The notes under the pieces were generated by a model. That model saw only the letters and a program-made list of their open reading frames with translations, did not search any database and was not told the origin of the DNA. A DNA stretch of 64,000 bases. It comes from Caenorhabditis remanei (taxonomy: Eukaryota; Nematoda; Chromadorea; Rhabditida; Rhabditidae). The first letter of the stretch is position 1. Each line of letters opens with the position of its first letter. Where the stretch lies: contig NC_071329.1 of NCBI RefSeq assembly GCF_010183535.1, positions 4,650,001 through 4,714,000 on the forward strand. The letters run 5' to 3'. The position numbers and the translations under genes are program-made. Of the stretch, positions 54,473-64,000 are shown one piece after another.

Positions 54473-55070
54473 ATGATTGATACCTATGGAGCGATAGTGT
54501 AAGAACCGTTAATAATAAATACTTTTGATATATAAACAATTTCAGTGCACAAAAGTTAAAACAATCTTGTACAAAAGGATTTGGTGAGTTACAGAAACAT
54601 GTCGAAGAAATCTACAATTTTTTTCTGTAAATTTTCAGAAAAGAAATGTGAAGATCTCCCACAGAAATTATTTGATTTATGCGAGAATGGAAAACACAAA
54701 AACTGTTATAAAGAAGTCTTTGCCGGCGTCAAGTTTTTTGCGAATCAAACAACAATTGTCAGTTTTTTAACGTTTTGGAAGATTGTACATAATATTTTCT
54801 ATTTCAGCAACAGCCTGTAAGTGGTTGACAAAGCCAAAGCCATCTATCCCACCTACACTTTCCACCATTCACATTAAAACCACCATGGCTCTTCCTCCTC
54901 CTCATCCCTCTCTTTCTTCTCACGCAACCACTATCATTAGTGATTCCTCTACGGATGCCAGTAGCAATTTCCCATTTGTCATTGTGGCAGTCATCACGGT
55001 CCTAGCTTTCATTGCCATTGGAATCTCTCTGTTCTGTTATTGCAAAAAGAAGAAGGCATCTGAGAAGTAG
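54473..55070 (+). pseudogene. M3: membrane-protein paralogue with a one-base frameshift
   Basis: Exons 54473-54498, 54546-54583, 54639-54757 and 54808-55070 match M2 one for one. The third exon is 119 bases where M2 has 120. The missing base is in the T run before GCGAATC (54733-54740), so the final exon is entered out of phase and a stop follows within seven codons. In the family frame the last exon encodes ACKWLTKPKPS, a Pro/Thr/Ser-rich stalk, a membrane helix (FPFVIVAVITVLAFIAIGIS) and a short YCKKKKASEK tail, shorter than in M1 and M2. It may be an inactive copy or a homopolymer sequencing error. Confidence 0.6.
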
Positions 55071-55547
55071 AAACCGATTACTGGAACTTGAACTTTGGTT
55101 GTGATAAAACATTTTTATACTTCATGATTATTTTATCATTTCTTTTTAATAATGAACTGGTAAAACTACGCCATAGCTTTCCACAGCTCCCCTCCCAGAA
55201 ACATATCATTTCATATTTTTTCGCGATATAAATTGAAAACAAACTCGAAGTTTTCATGAAAAAAGTGAGGAAACAAAGAATTGAACAAAAATCTTGACTA
55301 CACGGCAGCGCGCATATGCGTCAAATCCAAGACATGTGCGTCAATGATGAAATTTTTTTAGAATTCTCTGAAGAATCGGAACACACAATTACAAAAACAT
55401 GACTTCAGCCTTTCTTCAAGTGAAAGCATTTTCTGAAAAACAGAACAGTTCTGGAAGATATTACCACTGATTTGAAACCACACAGAACCTTGATTTAAGA
55501 AAAAAAAACATTAAAATGTAAAATCGATTTATTAACAAATCATTCCC
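55071..55547. other. Intergenic stretch between M3 and the F-box gene
   Basis: 3' flanks of two convergent genes. No gene or repeat of note is seen. Confidence 0.4.
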
Positions 55548-58500
55548 TCATTTCTCATGCCAAACACTGAAAATGACTCTTCCATTCAACAACCCTTCCT
55601 CAAACCACAGAGCAGTTGCCTCCAGCCCATCAGCTCTTTGAAAATCCACGAGATTCGAGTAATCCTCATCGCTCAGATTTCCTCCTCTCAGTAGATCGTG
55701 TAGTGGCGTCGGTCTGAAAACTAAGTTTTTCATACAATACATCTAAAAATCATACTTGCAAACCGGGCCGAAACGAGCCGAAACGGACCGGCGCGTAACT
55801 CGCTTCAACCTGAGTTTTATGAGCTGAAAAATATACCAAAATGTAGATCTCAGCGAGTTCTATCTACGTGACCCACTACGGGCCGGATGGCTATTCGTTA
55901 ATATGTCGCGGGCCGGGAAAAAGTGCCAAAAACGCGAAAATGGCCAAAAAAGCCATTCTAGCCCGGCCCGCGGCACATTAACGAATAGTCATCCGGCCCG
56001 TAGTGGGTTACGGACATAGAACTCGCTGAGATCTACATTTTGGTATATTTTTCAGATCATAAAACTCAGTTTGAAGCGAGTTACGCGCCGGCCCGTATCG
56101 GCCCGTTTCGGCCCGGTTTGCAAGTATGCTAAAAATGTCAACTTACACAAAATCATTTAAATCCCTCGTCTCATCAAATTTAGTCATCTGCATCGCCGGT
56201 ATCTCCGAATCGTCATATTCATGTTCGTGTCGTATCCTATAACTCATATCAAAATATCGAGTAGTTCTTTCCGTTGAATGTAGCCAGTTATAAACCAATT
56301 GGACAATGTCAGAAGACTTTAATTTGTAGAATGAATAAGTTATGGTGAGTTCTTGGAATCGAGCATTTCGGAGATGTTGGGCAGTGAACCAGTTCATGGA
56401 GCAGTTGAGTTGGAGGCAGTGGTTCTGGAAAATACATTCTACTAATAATTGCAATTGGAACTACTGTAGATTTGGCTCCAGACATTTGGCAACATTGACA
56501 TTTTAAAACCGGAAATTTTGTAACCAAAAGGTTCCTCCACTAAATGTGAGAAAAATTACAGAAAACGAAGAATTTTCTGTTAAATTTTACGTGTTTCGGG
56601 GGAATAATGTATTTTTAGGTAAATAATGTATTTTTAGGTAAATAATGTATTTTTAGGTAAATAATGTATTTTTAGGTAAATAACATGGTTTCGAAACGTC
56701 TGGTTTCGAAATCTCTCGATTTTGAAACGTCACGGAGCCGTAGATTTTCGGCGTAAATAAATCATGGAAAGTAATTCACAACAGCCGTTCTAAAACGTCA
56801 TGGTTGCCAAACGTCTTGGTTTAAAAATTTCTTGTCTATAAATGGCTTGTTAATATTAAATTTAGGTCGAAGGACCTGTAAGAACAAGAAATTTCTGATT
56901 TACATCAGCAGAGGCAAATTTCATAAATTCCCAGAAAACGGGGTACTTTGAGAGCCCGTTACAGTCTCATAGATGATCTTTAAGAGGCACTATCTGTAAG
57001 AGTGAGAATGTTAGTGTTGGGCCTTGGCACAGTTGCAAAAAGTTGTTTCAATCCGAACTCTTTTCACAGCATATGTACCCCTATGGTAGTGATTTACAAA
57101 AAATATGCCACCAGTCCCCTATGAAGTCATCATAGGAAAATATGCCCAATAATCGACTTTTCACCCAAAAATTCATAAAAATTTAACTTTTTCAAATAAC
57201 CTTAGGAAACTTTTGCAACATGTTAGGATCATAGTTGTCAAGGCCCGGGCCGGGCCGGTAGAAAATTTTCAAGGCCCGGCCCGGCCCGAATGCCCGGCTT
57301 CAAAAAATGACCCTTTTTTTCCAATTTTTTTTTCGAAATTTTTTCAATTTTTCATCGGAAATGTGACCATTTTTTACTATTTTTCAGAATTTCTTCTAAT
57401 TCTGACTGATAGTCGAACATTTGACTTTTTCGCGAAAAAATTCAAAAAAATTCAAAAAATTTGAAATTTTGACTTTCGCGCCAATTTGCCCGGGCCGGGC
57501 CCTGATTTCGCTGACAAGGCCATGCCCGGCCCGGGCCGGGCCTTGACAACTATGGTTAGGATTGTTTTTGACTAAATTTTGACAAATTTCCAGCCCCCCA
57601 GACACCCCAGAAACCGTTCAATTGAATTACATTTCCATGTTTTTTTTTAACTTTTCTCAAAAATTCCCTCTAGAAGTCCTCAAATTTTAAATCGTATTTG
57701 TATTCCCCGTAAAAAGTGCTACCAGGCCCAACTTAATTCATTAAAAACTAGGGGGACCATTTTGAGATATTTCAATTTTTTCAAAAATCACATAAGGGTC
57801 CCCCCTTATGAAAATTTCATTTTTGAAAAAAATTTCAAAAAAAAATTAACTCCGAAAATGATCAGAATATTGATAAAACATTTGGAATAAGCCAATCCCA
57901 GAATATGAAAACTCAGAAATGTGTTTGAACGGATTCCGTTTTTTTGTTCATCCAACTTTTTCCAGTTTTTTTCCGTTTTTAGCAATAATTCGTACAGAAG
58001 TCCTTAAATCTTGAATGATATCCTAATTCCTCGCAAAATTTAACATATAGTTCGATTGACATCATTAAAAAACAGGGGGACCATTTTGAGATTTTTCCAT
58101 TTATTTCAAAATTCAGATAAGGGTCCCCCCTTATGAAAGAAAATTTTTATCGAAAAAATAATTCAATTTTTTTTGATGCAAAAACGTTGAGAGCAATAAT
58201 GAAATATCGAAAACATGTTTTTTATAATTAAAAAAAAAAGTAGCTACAGTAGGGCTCTGTGTCGATTTACGGCGTATTTTGGCAAGCTACTATTTCTGCT
58301 CATAACCACGTTTCGAAACCATACATTTGGAAACCTTGACATTTGCCAACATTGACATTTCTACTCCAGACATTTCAAAACCAGACGATTCGAAATCATG
58401 ACATTTCGTAACCAAACGTCAAACCATATATTGAAAAACCTTCTTCGCGGTCATTTTTTTTGGATTATTTCATGTTTAGTGTCGAAATGTTATGGTTTCG

Positions 58501-60122
58501 AAATTTCTGGTTTCAAAACGTCCCTGATGTACTCACCCCATCCATCCTAATCTCCTCCGGCAACACTCCTTTCTCCACAATCATCTTCGTCCCAATCGAC
58601 AAGTGAGAGAGCATCCAATCCAAGCACTCCGCATCATACTCATCTCCATATTCCCCATCACTTGGTCCAAATTTGAAATACTTGACTTCCTGCTGGACAA
58701 CTCGATTCAAAAAGAACGCAGGGAAGTCCATGACACCCCTTCTGTCCATATGGTATCCAGTGATGTCTACGTGGAATGCCTTCTGGAGGACATTCGTGAA
58801 TGTTTGGATAGCTGTCTCGTAGTCAGCGCAGCCATCGGAAGGGTTTAGTCGGGAGTCGTAGAGAGATCTCATCTCATTGTTTGCGTTCACTCTGGAAAAT
58901 ACAAAATAGCATATTTAACTTCAAGGTTCCCTATTACTCACTTTGTCGCGAACTCCATCCCTCCAATCTTGTGAACCCAATCGAATTCTACCGAGTAGAA
59001 TTCACTGATGGCTGCGTCTTCGAACCACCAATTAATTATGGCATCTTCATTGAATTTCAGCGTGAATCCATGTCTATTATCACGATGGCGGATGATTAGG
59101 CTCTCCGCCTTGATGTTCATCGATCTGACCATGTTGCAGCATCGACGGCTGAGTAGGGAGATGTCGACGCTGGAAATGTTTATGAGTTTTAGTGGGGAAG
59201 GGTTTTCAGGAAATTCATATTTTGTTTTAAAATGCGTAAAACTTTTCGGACTGTTCTACATATTGAATACTTGAATACCAGACCGACACTGGTCGGCGCG
59301 AAACTCGCTTGAAAATGAATGTTATGAGTTGAAAAATATACCAAAATGTAGATCTCAGCGAAATCTATGTCCGTGACCTACTATGATCGGATGATCAGTC
59401 GTTATTATGTCGCGGACCGGTAAGTGCATAAAAACCCGAAAATTGTCAAAAGTAGCTATTCTGCGGCATATTAACGGCAATTGGCACACTTACAATTTTT
59501 TCTACATTTTGGGTCATGCGTTAGTCAAATGTTCAAAAAAAAATCTTCCGGCTGCCTGCCAGTTCTATTTTTTTTTCTTTTTCGATTAATCACTGAATTG
59601 AATAACATAATTATGCCGTAGAGGGACCACATTTGTTAACTAGTAGGCTATTCGTATGATAATGATCCTAAATTAGGCGCTAAATCAATCATAGACAGAA
59701 AGATCACTATCAGACAGGGCCTGTTGTGCTTCACATTACAATATTGAAGGGAGTGTTAGGTTAGATTTGCAATTAAGATACTATAAGGAAATTATTTGGA
59801 GACAGGAATTTTGGCGCTAAAATTCAAAATTCAAAATTTCTAGTTCTCGAAAATTTTTTCGAGAGTTTCAAGTAAAATTTAGAATTTATGTGACATTTTT
59901 GACTTGAAAAGTTTTTCGGGACGGGCCGGACCGTGACAACATTTTTAAAACCATAGTCATGGCAATTTTTTGAAATTTTAGGCCAAAAATCATTATTTTT
60001 GCATTTTTCTGTTCAAAAAAAACTTGAACTTACCAATCAGCATCGACCAAAATTTTGCGTAGAACCAAATACGGAAGACGCAAAAGACGGAGTGGCTTAA
60101 TCTGCGGGGTTTTTCCTTCCAT
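55548..60122 (-). CDS. F-box protein with FBA_2-type C-terminal region
   Basis: Five exons join in phase to 371 residues: 60034-60122, 58942-59169, 58537-58891, 56147-56424 and 55548-55713. The ATG at 60120-60122 opens MEGKTPQIKPLRLLRLPYLV, the start of a nematode F-box that continues over the first intron (DISLLSRRCCNMVRSMNIK), so about residues 8-55 form the F-box. The remainder (motifs FGPSDGEYGDEYDAECLDWM, LNCSMNWFTAQHLRNARFQE and LNDFV, then DFQRADGLEATALWF) fits the FBA_2 F-box-associated domain of Caenorhabditis FBXB-type proteins. Such proteins are thought to act as substrate adaptors of SCF ubiquitin ligases through Skp1-related partners. Introns 1 (864 bp) and 3 (2.1 kb) are large for this genome and filled with repeats. 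Intron 4 carries an hAT-like MITE. No lesion is seen. Confidence 0.8.
55751..56128. mobile_element. hAT-like MITE with exact 8-bp target duplication in F-box intron 4
   Basis: The ends CATACTTGCAAACCGGGCC and GGCCCGGTTTGCAAGTATG are flanked by CTAAAAAT (55743-55750 and 56129-56136). The arms of ~180 bp are nearly perfect. A right half of the same family lies at about 62030-62146, and a decayed relative at about 59270-59480. Confidence 0.85.
56603..56683. repeat. 19-bp tandem repeat, four copies
   Basis: The unit aataatgtatttttaggta repeats four times without change (56603-56678), with a partial fifth copy, inside intron 3 of the F-box gene. Confidence 0.85.
57230..57554. mobile_element. hAT-like MITE with exact 8-bp target duplication
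   Basis: The ends CATAGTTGTCAAGGCCCGGG and CCCGGGCCGGGCCTTGACAA...CTATG are flanked by GTTAGGAT (57222-57229 and 57555-57562). It lies in F-box intron 3. The interior shares tcgaacatttgactttttcg with 6420-6644 and 63745-63916. Confidence 0.85.
57655..58170. repeat. Diverged tandem duplication, ~320-bp period
   Basis: Two blocks of agggggaccattttgagat followed by ataagggtccccccttatga (57770-57810 and 58074-58135) are preceded by matching diverged sequence (agaagtcctcaaattttaaa against agaagtccttaaatcttgaa). It lies in F-box intron 3 and is non-coding. Confidence 0.6.
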
Positions 60123-61012
60123 TTTTGAAGTTTTAGATAAAAAAATATAGTCAATGTGGTGTCCGTATTCGAAAGAATTCAAATGACGCGGGAAAGAAGA
60201 GAGGAGACACAGGGGATGCGTACGGTTATTAGAAATGGGAAGACATATTTGTGTACGCTTGGAGGCGGGATGACGTTGTCCCTTGGGAAGGCAACATAAG
60301 GGGCAACGTTTCAAATGTACAGTATCAACAATTCTCAAGCAGAATAGCATGGAAACAAACATTTCTGATCCGGGAGTCGGAAGTCGGAAGTCGGAAGTAG
60401 GTAGTGAAAAAAGTCCGGAAGGCTCCACTCGAACAAAACTTTTCTTTTTTTTTTCTAGGCTCCACCCGAACAAAACTTTTGTCGTTTTCCAATTTCCAAA
60501 CGCCTGGTTTCAAAATGACATTGTTTTGAAACGTCCCATTAACTATTATTAACGGTTCCTTGGAGCGAGCACCACAGCAACCGCGCTCCACTAGACCTGG
60601 TGGGAAATCGGATTTTTAAAACAAATTCCACTGAAAAATGCATTCGATGGTTAAAAGACTCTATCTCCAAAGAAAAACCCGTCTTCCGGGTTTTTTTTCC
60701 ATTTCCAACTTCCGACTTCCGTTTTCAAAAAACCAGTTCCGCGTAACTCTGGCCTTGACGATTTCAGACTGAATCCAGAATCCGTAAGGAAATCAGATTT
60801 CCGAAAAATGGAGTGTATGCGAAACAGAAATTCATGTCTCAATAATCCAGAATCCAGATTTTGTAATAATGTGAACAGAGACTCGAAATTCTGTACAATA
60901 TTACACTGGCAACCTGTCCCAATACTGTCCCAAAACATCTATCTCGTGTTTTTCGTAGTTTAAAGGTGGACTAAACTCAACTCTGATATTTTCATAGAAT
61001 AATGTATGAGTA

Positions 61013-61481
61013 CCTGTGAGTTCATTTTCATATCGAAAAAATTTTAAAAATCGGTCTGAAACCCGCTGAGAGCGATACCGGACGTATGTTCATTTGTTCC
61101 TTTCCGTTAGAACATTCTCATATCGAAAGAATTTTTCAATTCGGTCCATTCCCCGCGAAGAACGAGCGGCAAAACAGTTTGGGCATTTCTGTGGCCATGG
61201 AACATTCTAGAACTTTTTCGAAAATGTTGTTTTTTTTTCGAGTTTTCTTTGATATTTCTAACATTTATGTAATAATTCTATCAATTTTTGCCGTTCACTT
61301 TCGAAATTATTGAAAGAAATCAACAAAAATGACCGAAAATAGCGATAAAATTTGAAAAAATAAACATGGCCGAAGTCGAATTTCTAGGCCACCGAAATGC
61401 CCAAACTCACCGGCTATCGCTCTCAGCGGGTTTCAGACCGAATTTTAAAATTTTTTTGATATGAAAATGAACTTACAAGTC
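61013..61481. repeat. Foldback element with ~90-bp arms
   Basis: The sequence gagttcattttcatatcgaa and the following gaaacccgctgagagcgata are mirrored at the right (ctctcagcgggtttcagacc, atgaaaatgaacttacaag). A second inner pair (acattctcatatcgaaagaa) shows internal duplication. Non-coding. Confidence 0.65.
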
Positions 61482-61587
61482 CGTCGGCCCGGATTCGAAA
61501 ATGTGTACTTATTTTGTAACACAATTTTCTGAAATTTGTCGAAAATTTAGATTAAAAAAGCTTTAATTATCATACATATTATCGGAA

Positions 61588-61914
61588 TAAAAAAGTTCCG
61601 ACATTTTTTACCGACGCGCAAAAGTCCCGCCACTGATCTCCGGGAACGCGCACTTACCATCTTGCAATTTCAGGGTACTCTGATTTCGCGGGCAAAATTT
61701 TCAAAAATACCATTTTTTCAATAAAATTTGATCTATTTTCCTTGAAATTCGTTTTTTTTCTGTCACATTTAATTTTAAAAAAGTAGTATTTTTGAAAATT
61801 TTGCCCGCGAAATCAGTGTAAATAGAACTGAAACCATGCCCTGAAATTGCAAGATGATAAGTGGGCGTTCCAGGAGATCAGTGGCGGGATGGTAAAAAAT
61901 GTCGGAACTTTTTT
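61588..61914. repeat. Palindromic MITE with GTTCCGACATTTTTTA ends
   Basis: The ends aaaaagttccgacatttttt and aaaaaatgtcggaacttttt frame inverted arms (cccgccactgatctccggga, gatttcgcgggcaaaatttt). The end motif recurs in the palindrome at 8052-8157 inside the tRNA-bearing foldback. Confidence 0.7.
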
Positions 61915-62029
61915 ATTATATTTACCTTTTTATTGAATTTTAAAGTTATTTTTTCAAAAAATTTCCCAAAAAAACTTTAAAATTTCAAAAAAACATCAAA
62001 TTTTCAAAAATGTTTCAAAACGGGCCGAG

Positions 62030-62146
62030 ATTTTTCCTGATTTTGGCCCGGCCCGGCCTGGCCCGTGACAAGTATGCTTTTCAGCTAATAATTTTGAGTT
62101 CGACGCGAGTTACGCGTCGGCCCGTTTCGGCCCAGTTTGCAAGTAT
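62030..62146. mobile_element. Right half of a CATACTTG-type MITE abutting gene G
   Basis: The sequence ttcgacgcgagttacgcgtc, cggcccgtttcggcccag and terminal TTTGCAAGTATG match the right arm of 55751-56128. No left arm is attached. It ends only 20 bases before the gene G ATG. Confidence 0.55.
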
Positions 62147-62166
62147 GTTTGGCAGGTTACGATGGT

Positions 62167-62727
62167 ATGTCGGATGAAGACGTTCAAAAGGCTAAAATGG
62201 AGAAGCGGAAGGAATTCCTAGATGATCGGATGAAAGTTGAAGAGATGATAACGGAAATCGAGGATACATGGGGAAAACGATGCAGATGCAAGATGCCCGG
62301 TCATTATCTGACAAAAGTTAATGAAGTATCGGGGAAGAAGCGGAAGGATAATAAAAAACGAAGGATTTATATGCCGAGAACGCCACTTGAGACCCCGGAA
62401 GAGTACGAAAAGGTGTTAGAGGCTGAAAGAAACAGATCCAATTTCCTCTCTGAAATCGACCAGCTATTGGAAGAAGCTATGAAGTCTTTCGACACATCGA
62501 AAACCTCCGAAGAATCCAAAATCACCAAAAAGTCCACCTCTCCATCTTCTAAACCCACAGAAACCATTTCGGAGGAGAAGCCAAGAAAAGCGCCAGAGGC
62601 ACCCCAGCCGATGAGTGTGACGACGCCGACGAAGAATGATGATGTTGTGATCCAGAAGAAGGAGAAGAAGATGGTGGTGGAGAAAAAGAAGAAAAAGAAG
62701 AAGAATCCGTGTTGCTCGATTTGCTGA
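62167..62727 (+). CDS. Gene G: charged protein with the array's polylysine CaaX tail
   Basis: The frame holds 186 residues from the ATG at 62167. The frame is open 30 bases further 5' but only into a MITE, and a TTTGGCAG just before it could be a splice acceptor, so upstream exons may exist or have been lost. Residues 1-110 are charged and helical (MITEIEDTWGKRCRCKMPGH, KKRKDNKKRR, LLEEAMKSF). Residues 115-155 are a Ser/Thr/Pro/Lys linker. The last ~35 residues form a run of nine lysines with breaks and then NPCCSIC, the same CaaX-like ending as array copies A to F, on the opposite strand 25 kb away. No MSP domain is visible. I infer a lipid-anchored cytosolic protein or a truncated family member. 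Convergent with the next gene, 268 bases away. Confidence 0.6.
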   Translation: MSDEDVQKAKMEKRKEFLDDRMKVEEMITEIEDTWGKRCRCKMPGHYLTKVNEVSGKKRKDNKKRRIYMPRTPLETPEEYEKVLEAERNRSNFLSEIDQLLEEAMKSFDTSKTSEESKITKKSTSPSSKPTETISEEKPRKAPEAPQPMSVTTPTKNDDVVIQKKEKKMVVEKKKKKKKNPCCSIC

Positions 62728-62995
62728 AAGTTTTAGAGAACTGGGATTGAGTAATTTTAGAATGAAGTTATGTATTAGTAGTTTTTCTCAGATAATGGAT
62801 TGATTTGAAAAAATTGTTTTTAAAAAATGTGTCAAATTTTCGATTTTTCTCACTAACCTTAATCTCTGAGTGCTAAAAATTGGATATTTTTAATCTAAAA
62901 TCACTTAAAAACAATAAAAAAACGATGAATGATAGCAACAACAAAGGGGAAAAAAGAAAAATAACAATTAAAAAGAAACAAAAAAAACAATGAAA
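62728..62995. other. Convergent 3' flanks
   Basis: 3' UTR space between gene G and the minus-strand gene that follows. An A-rich run with AATAAA on the plus strand lies at about 62914-62919. Nothing else is seen. Confidence 0.4.
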
Positions 62996-64000
62996 TTAAG
63001 CAGACGATCCACTCCAGAAGGTCTCTCCAAACTTGTGTTGCAACGAGTTGATGACTTTTTGGCATTGCGCTTCCACTTGTTTGTTCTCGTCTGAAAATAA
63101 AGAAAGGATAATTAGTCTCCGCCCCTTTGTGCAATTATAGCGCATGGTTTGTCAAAAATTTACGATCTTTAGCGAATTTTCAACTATTTTTGAGTATAAA
63201 ATATCTGATAGATTGGAACCTCTGAATTTAATAATAGATTCTATAAATTTTGCGCAACTTTTCTAAAACTGACTGAAATCTCATAAAATCTGTGATATTT
63301 TCATATTTACTGTCAAAAAATCGGTAATCAGGCTCCGCCCATTTTGCAAGTTAAGCGCACGGTTATTTTTTTGATGGGAATTCGTGGGTTTTTAAAGGAA
63401 TTTAAAGCTGAAAGTTTCCGAACTTTTGTTTAAAAACTGGCTAAAATCCAGAAAAATGTTTGAAATTGTGGAAATTTTATGCGGAGAACCCGAATTTTTC
63501 ACTGTCAAAAATCAGTAATTAGGCTCCGCCCCTTTTGCAAGTTAGGCGCACGGTTTTTTGTTGTAAAGAATTCGTGATTTTAAAAATATTTTAAGCTTTT
63601 TATCTCGAAATCTTTGAAATTGGGAAAAAACAGATTTTCCATTAACAAAAATCAGTAATTAGGCTCCGCCCTCTTTTGCAATACTGCCGCGCGGGCATAT
63701 TGACGATTTTTCGCTTATTTTTTAACGAAAAACTTTGCATTTTGCATAGTTGTCAAGGCCCCGTAGAAAATTTTCAAGGCCCGGCCCGGCTTCAAAAAAT
63801 GATCCTTTTTTCCAATTTTTTTCGAAATTTTTTCAATTTTTCATTCAAAATTTGACTTTTGCGCAAAAAAAATTTGACTTTCGCGCCAATTTTCGGGCCG
63901 GACCTTGACAGCTATGGCATTTTGAGTAATTTTCCTGCTCACCTTCAATAAGCTCATTGAGGAACGGCAACAGAATGGAGAGATGCGGTTGAACACCGTC
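62996..64000 (-). CDS. 3' end of a probable HEAT-repeat gene (partial)
   Basis: Two exons are in phase. The first, 63943-64000, enters from beyond the window. The last is 62996-63090, with the stop at 62996-62998. Together they give 50 residues: DGVQPHLSILLPFLNELIED, then a helix with QCQKVINSLQHKFGETFW and the end SGSSA. Paired amphipathic helices with PFL-type turns suggest the last HEAT repeat of a larger protein. Which one cannot be told from this piece. The 852-bp intron between them contains a run of diverged repeats and an hAT-like MITE. The gene continues off the right edge. Confidence 0.55.
63108..63690. repeat. Four diverged direct repeats with GGCTCCGCCC
   Basis: Blocks of type taattaggctccgccccttt followed by gcaagttaggcgcacggtt occur at about 63108, 63325, 63515 and 63655, with similar AT-rich sequence between, all in one orientation. 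They make up most of the last intron of the partial gene. Confidence 0.65.
63745..63916. mobile_element. hAT-like MITE with exact 8-bp target duplication (deleted copy)
   Basis: The ends CATAGTTGTCAAGG and CCTTGACAGCTATG are flanked by GCATTTTG (63737-63744 and 63917-63924). It is half the length of its relative at 57230-57554 and lacks part of the interior. Confidence 0.8.

Larger units (their letters stand above)
60123..62029. other. Repeat-filled intergenic stretch upstream of the F-box gene
   Basis: 60123-60350 is the immediate upstream region of the F-box gene. 60365-60480 and 60660-60740 hold ggaagtcggaag-type units. Foldback elements occupy 61013-61481 and 61588-61914. No gene is supported. 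Confidence 0.45.

Noticed and set aside
56603..56683. CRISPR-like repeat array
   Set aside because: The 19-bp units are adjacent without spacers and the genome is a nematode. It is a simple tandem repeat.

Overview
The window reads as chromosomal DNA of a Caenorhabditis-type nematode. Introns are short (about 45-60 bp) with TTTTCAG acceptors. The recognisable genes are nematode-expanded families: DUF3557, F-box/FBA_2 and MSP-domain genes. Repeats are mostly foldback elements and MITEs, and there is one env-bearing BEL/Pao retroelement. There are no bacterial features, rRNA, intact tRNA gene or CRISPR array.

Layout. 1-1790 is a nested stack of foldback elements. 1866-3370 (+) is a DUF3557-family gene. 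4344-5502 (-) is an eroded gene-like exon series. 7395-36677 (-) is a tandem array of six paralogues (copies A to F) that combine an MSP-like (PapD-like) domain, a charged middle, and a C-terminal tail of polylysine plus NPCCSI-X. This tail has the layout of a CaaX prenylation signal with an adjacent cysteine. B, C, D and E appear intact. A is split by a 1.2-kb foldback transposon and has a further frame break. F has a shift in an A-run. A separate type I membrane protein gene with a Ly-6-like cysteine pattern (11361-13038, -) sits between A and B. A seventh gene, G (62167-62727, +), has no visible MSP domain but carries the same CaaX tail.

37110-55070 (+) holds three paralogues (M1-M3) of a single-pass membrane protein with a cysteine-patterned ectodomain, a Thr/Pro-rich stalk and a basic tail. 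M1 is intact, M2 has a nonsense codon and M3 a one-base frameshift. A promoter-like block ending in CATAAAA lies 5' of M1, M2 and M3 and also 5' of the divergent array copies D, E and F, so the two families may share regulation or a duplication history.

43189-52946 is a BEL/Pao LTR retroelement on the minus strand. Its two 286-bp LTRs look identical, it has a 5-bp target duplication, and it sits in a 45-bp intron of a plus-strand host gene. It encodes Gag-protease-RT-RNase H, then integrase joined in frame to an envelope-like glycoprotein, then a small spliced zinc-knuckle ORF. The right end holds an F-box gene (55548-60122, -), gene G, and the 3' end of a probable HEAT-repeat gene leaving the window (62996-64000, -). 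Several MITEs have exact 8-bp target duplications, which identifies them as hAT-like.

The most interesting system is the CaaX-tailed MSP array with its matching orphan gene G. I infer cytosolic MSP-fold adaptors held on membranes by a lipid at their C termini, with variation in the residue that selects the lipid. Exon coordinates come from reading splice signals and frames by eye. Family assignments come from motif recognition without any database search.
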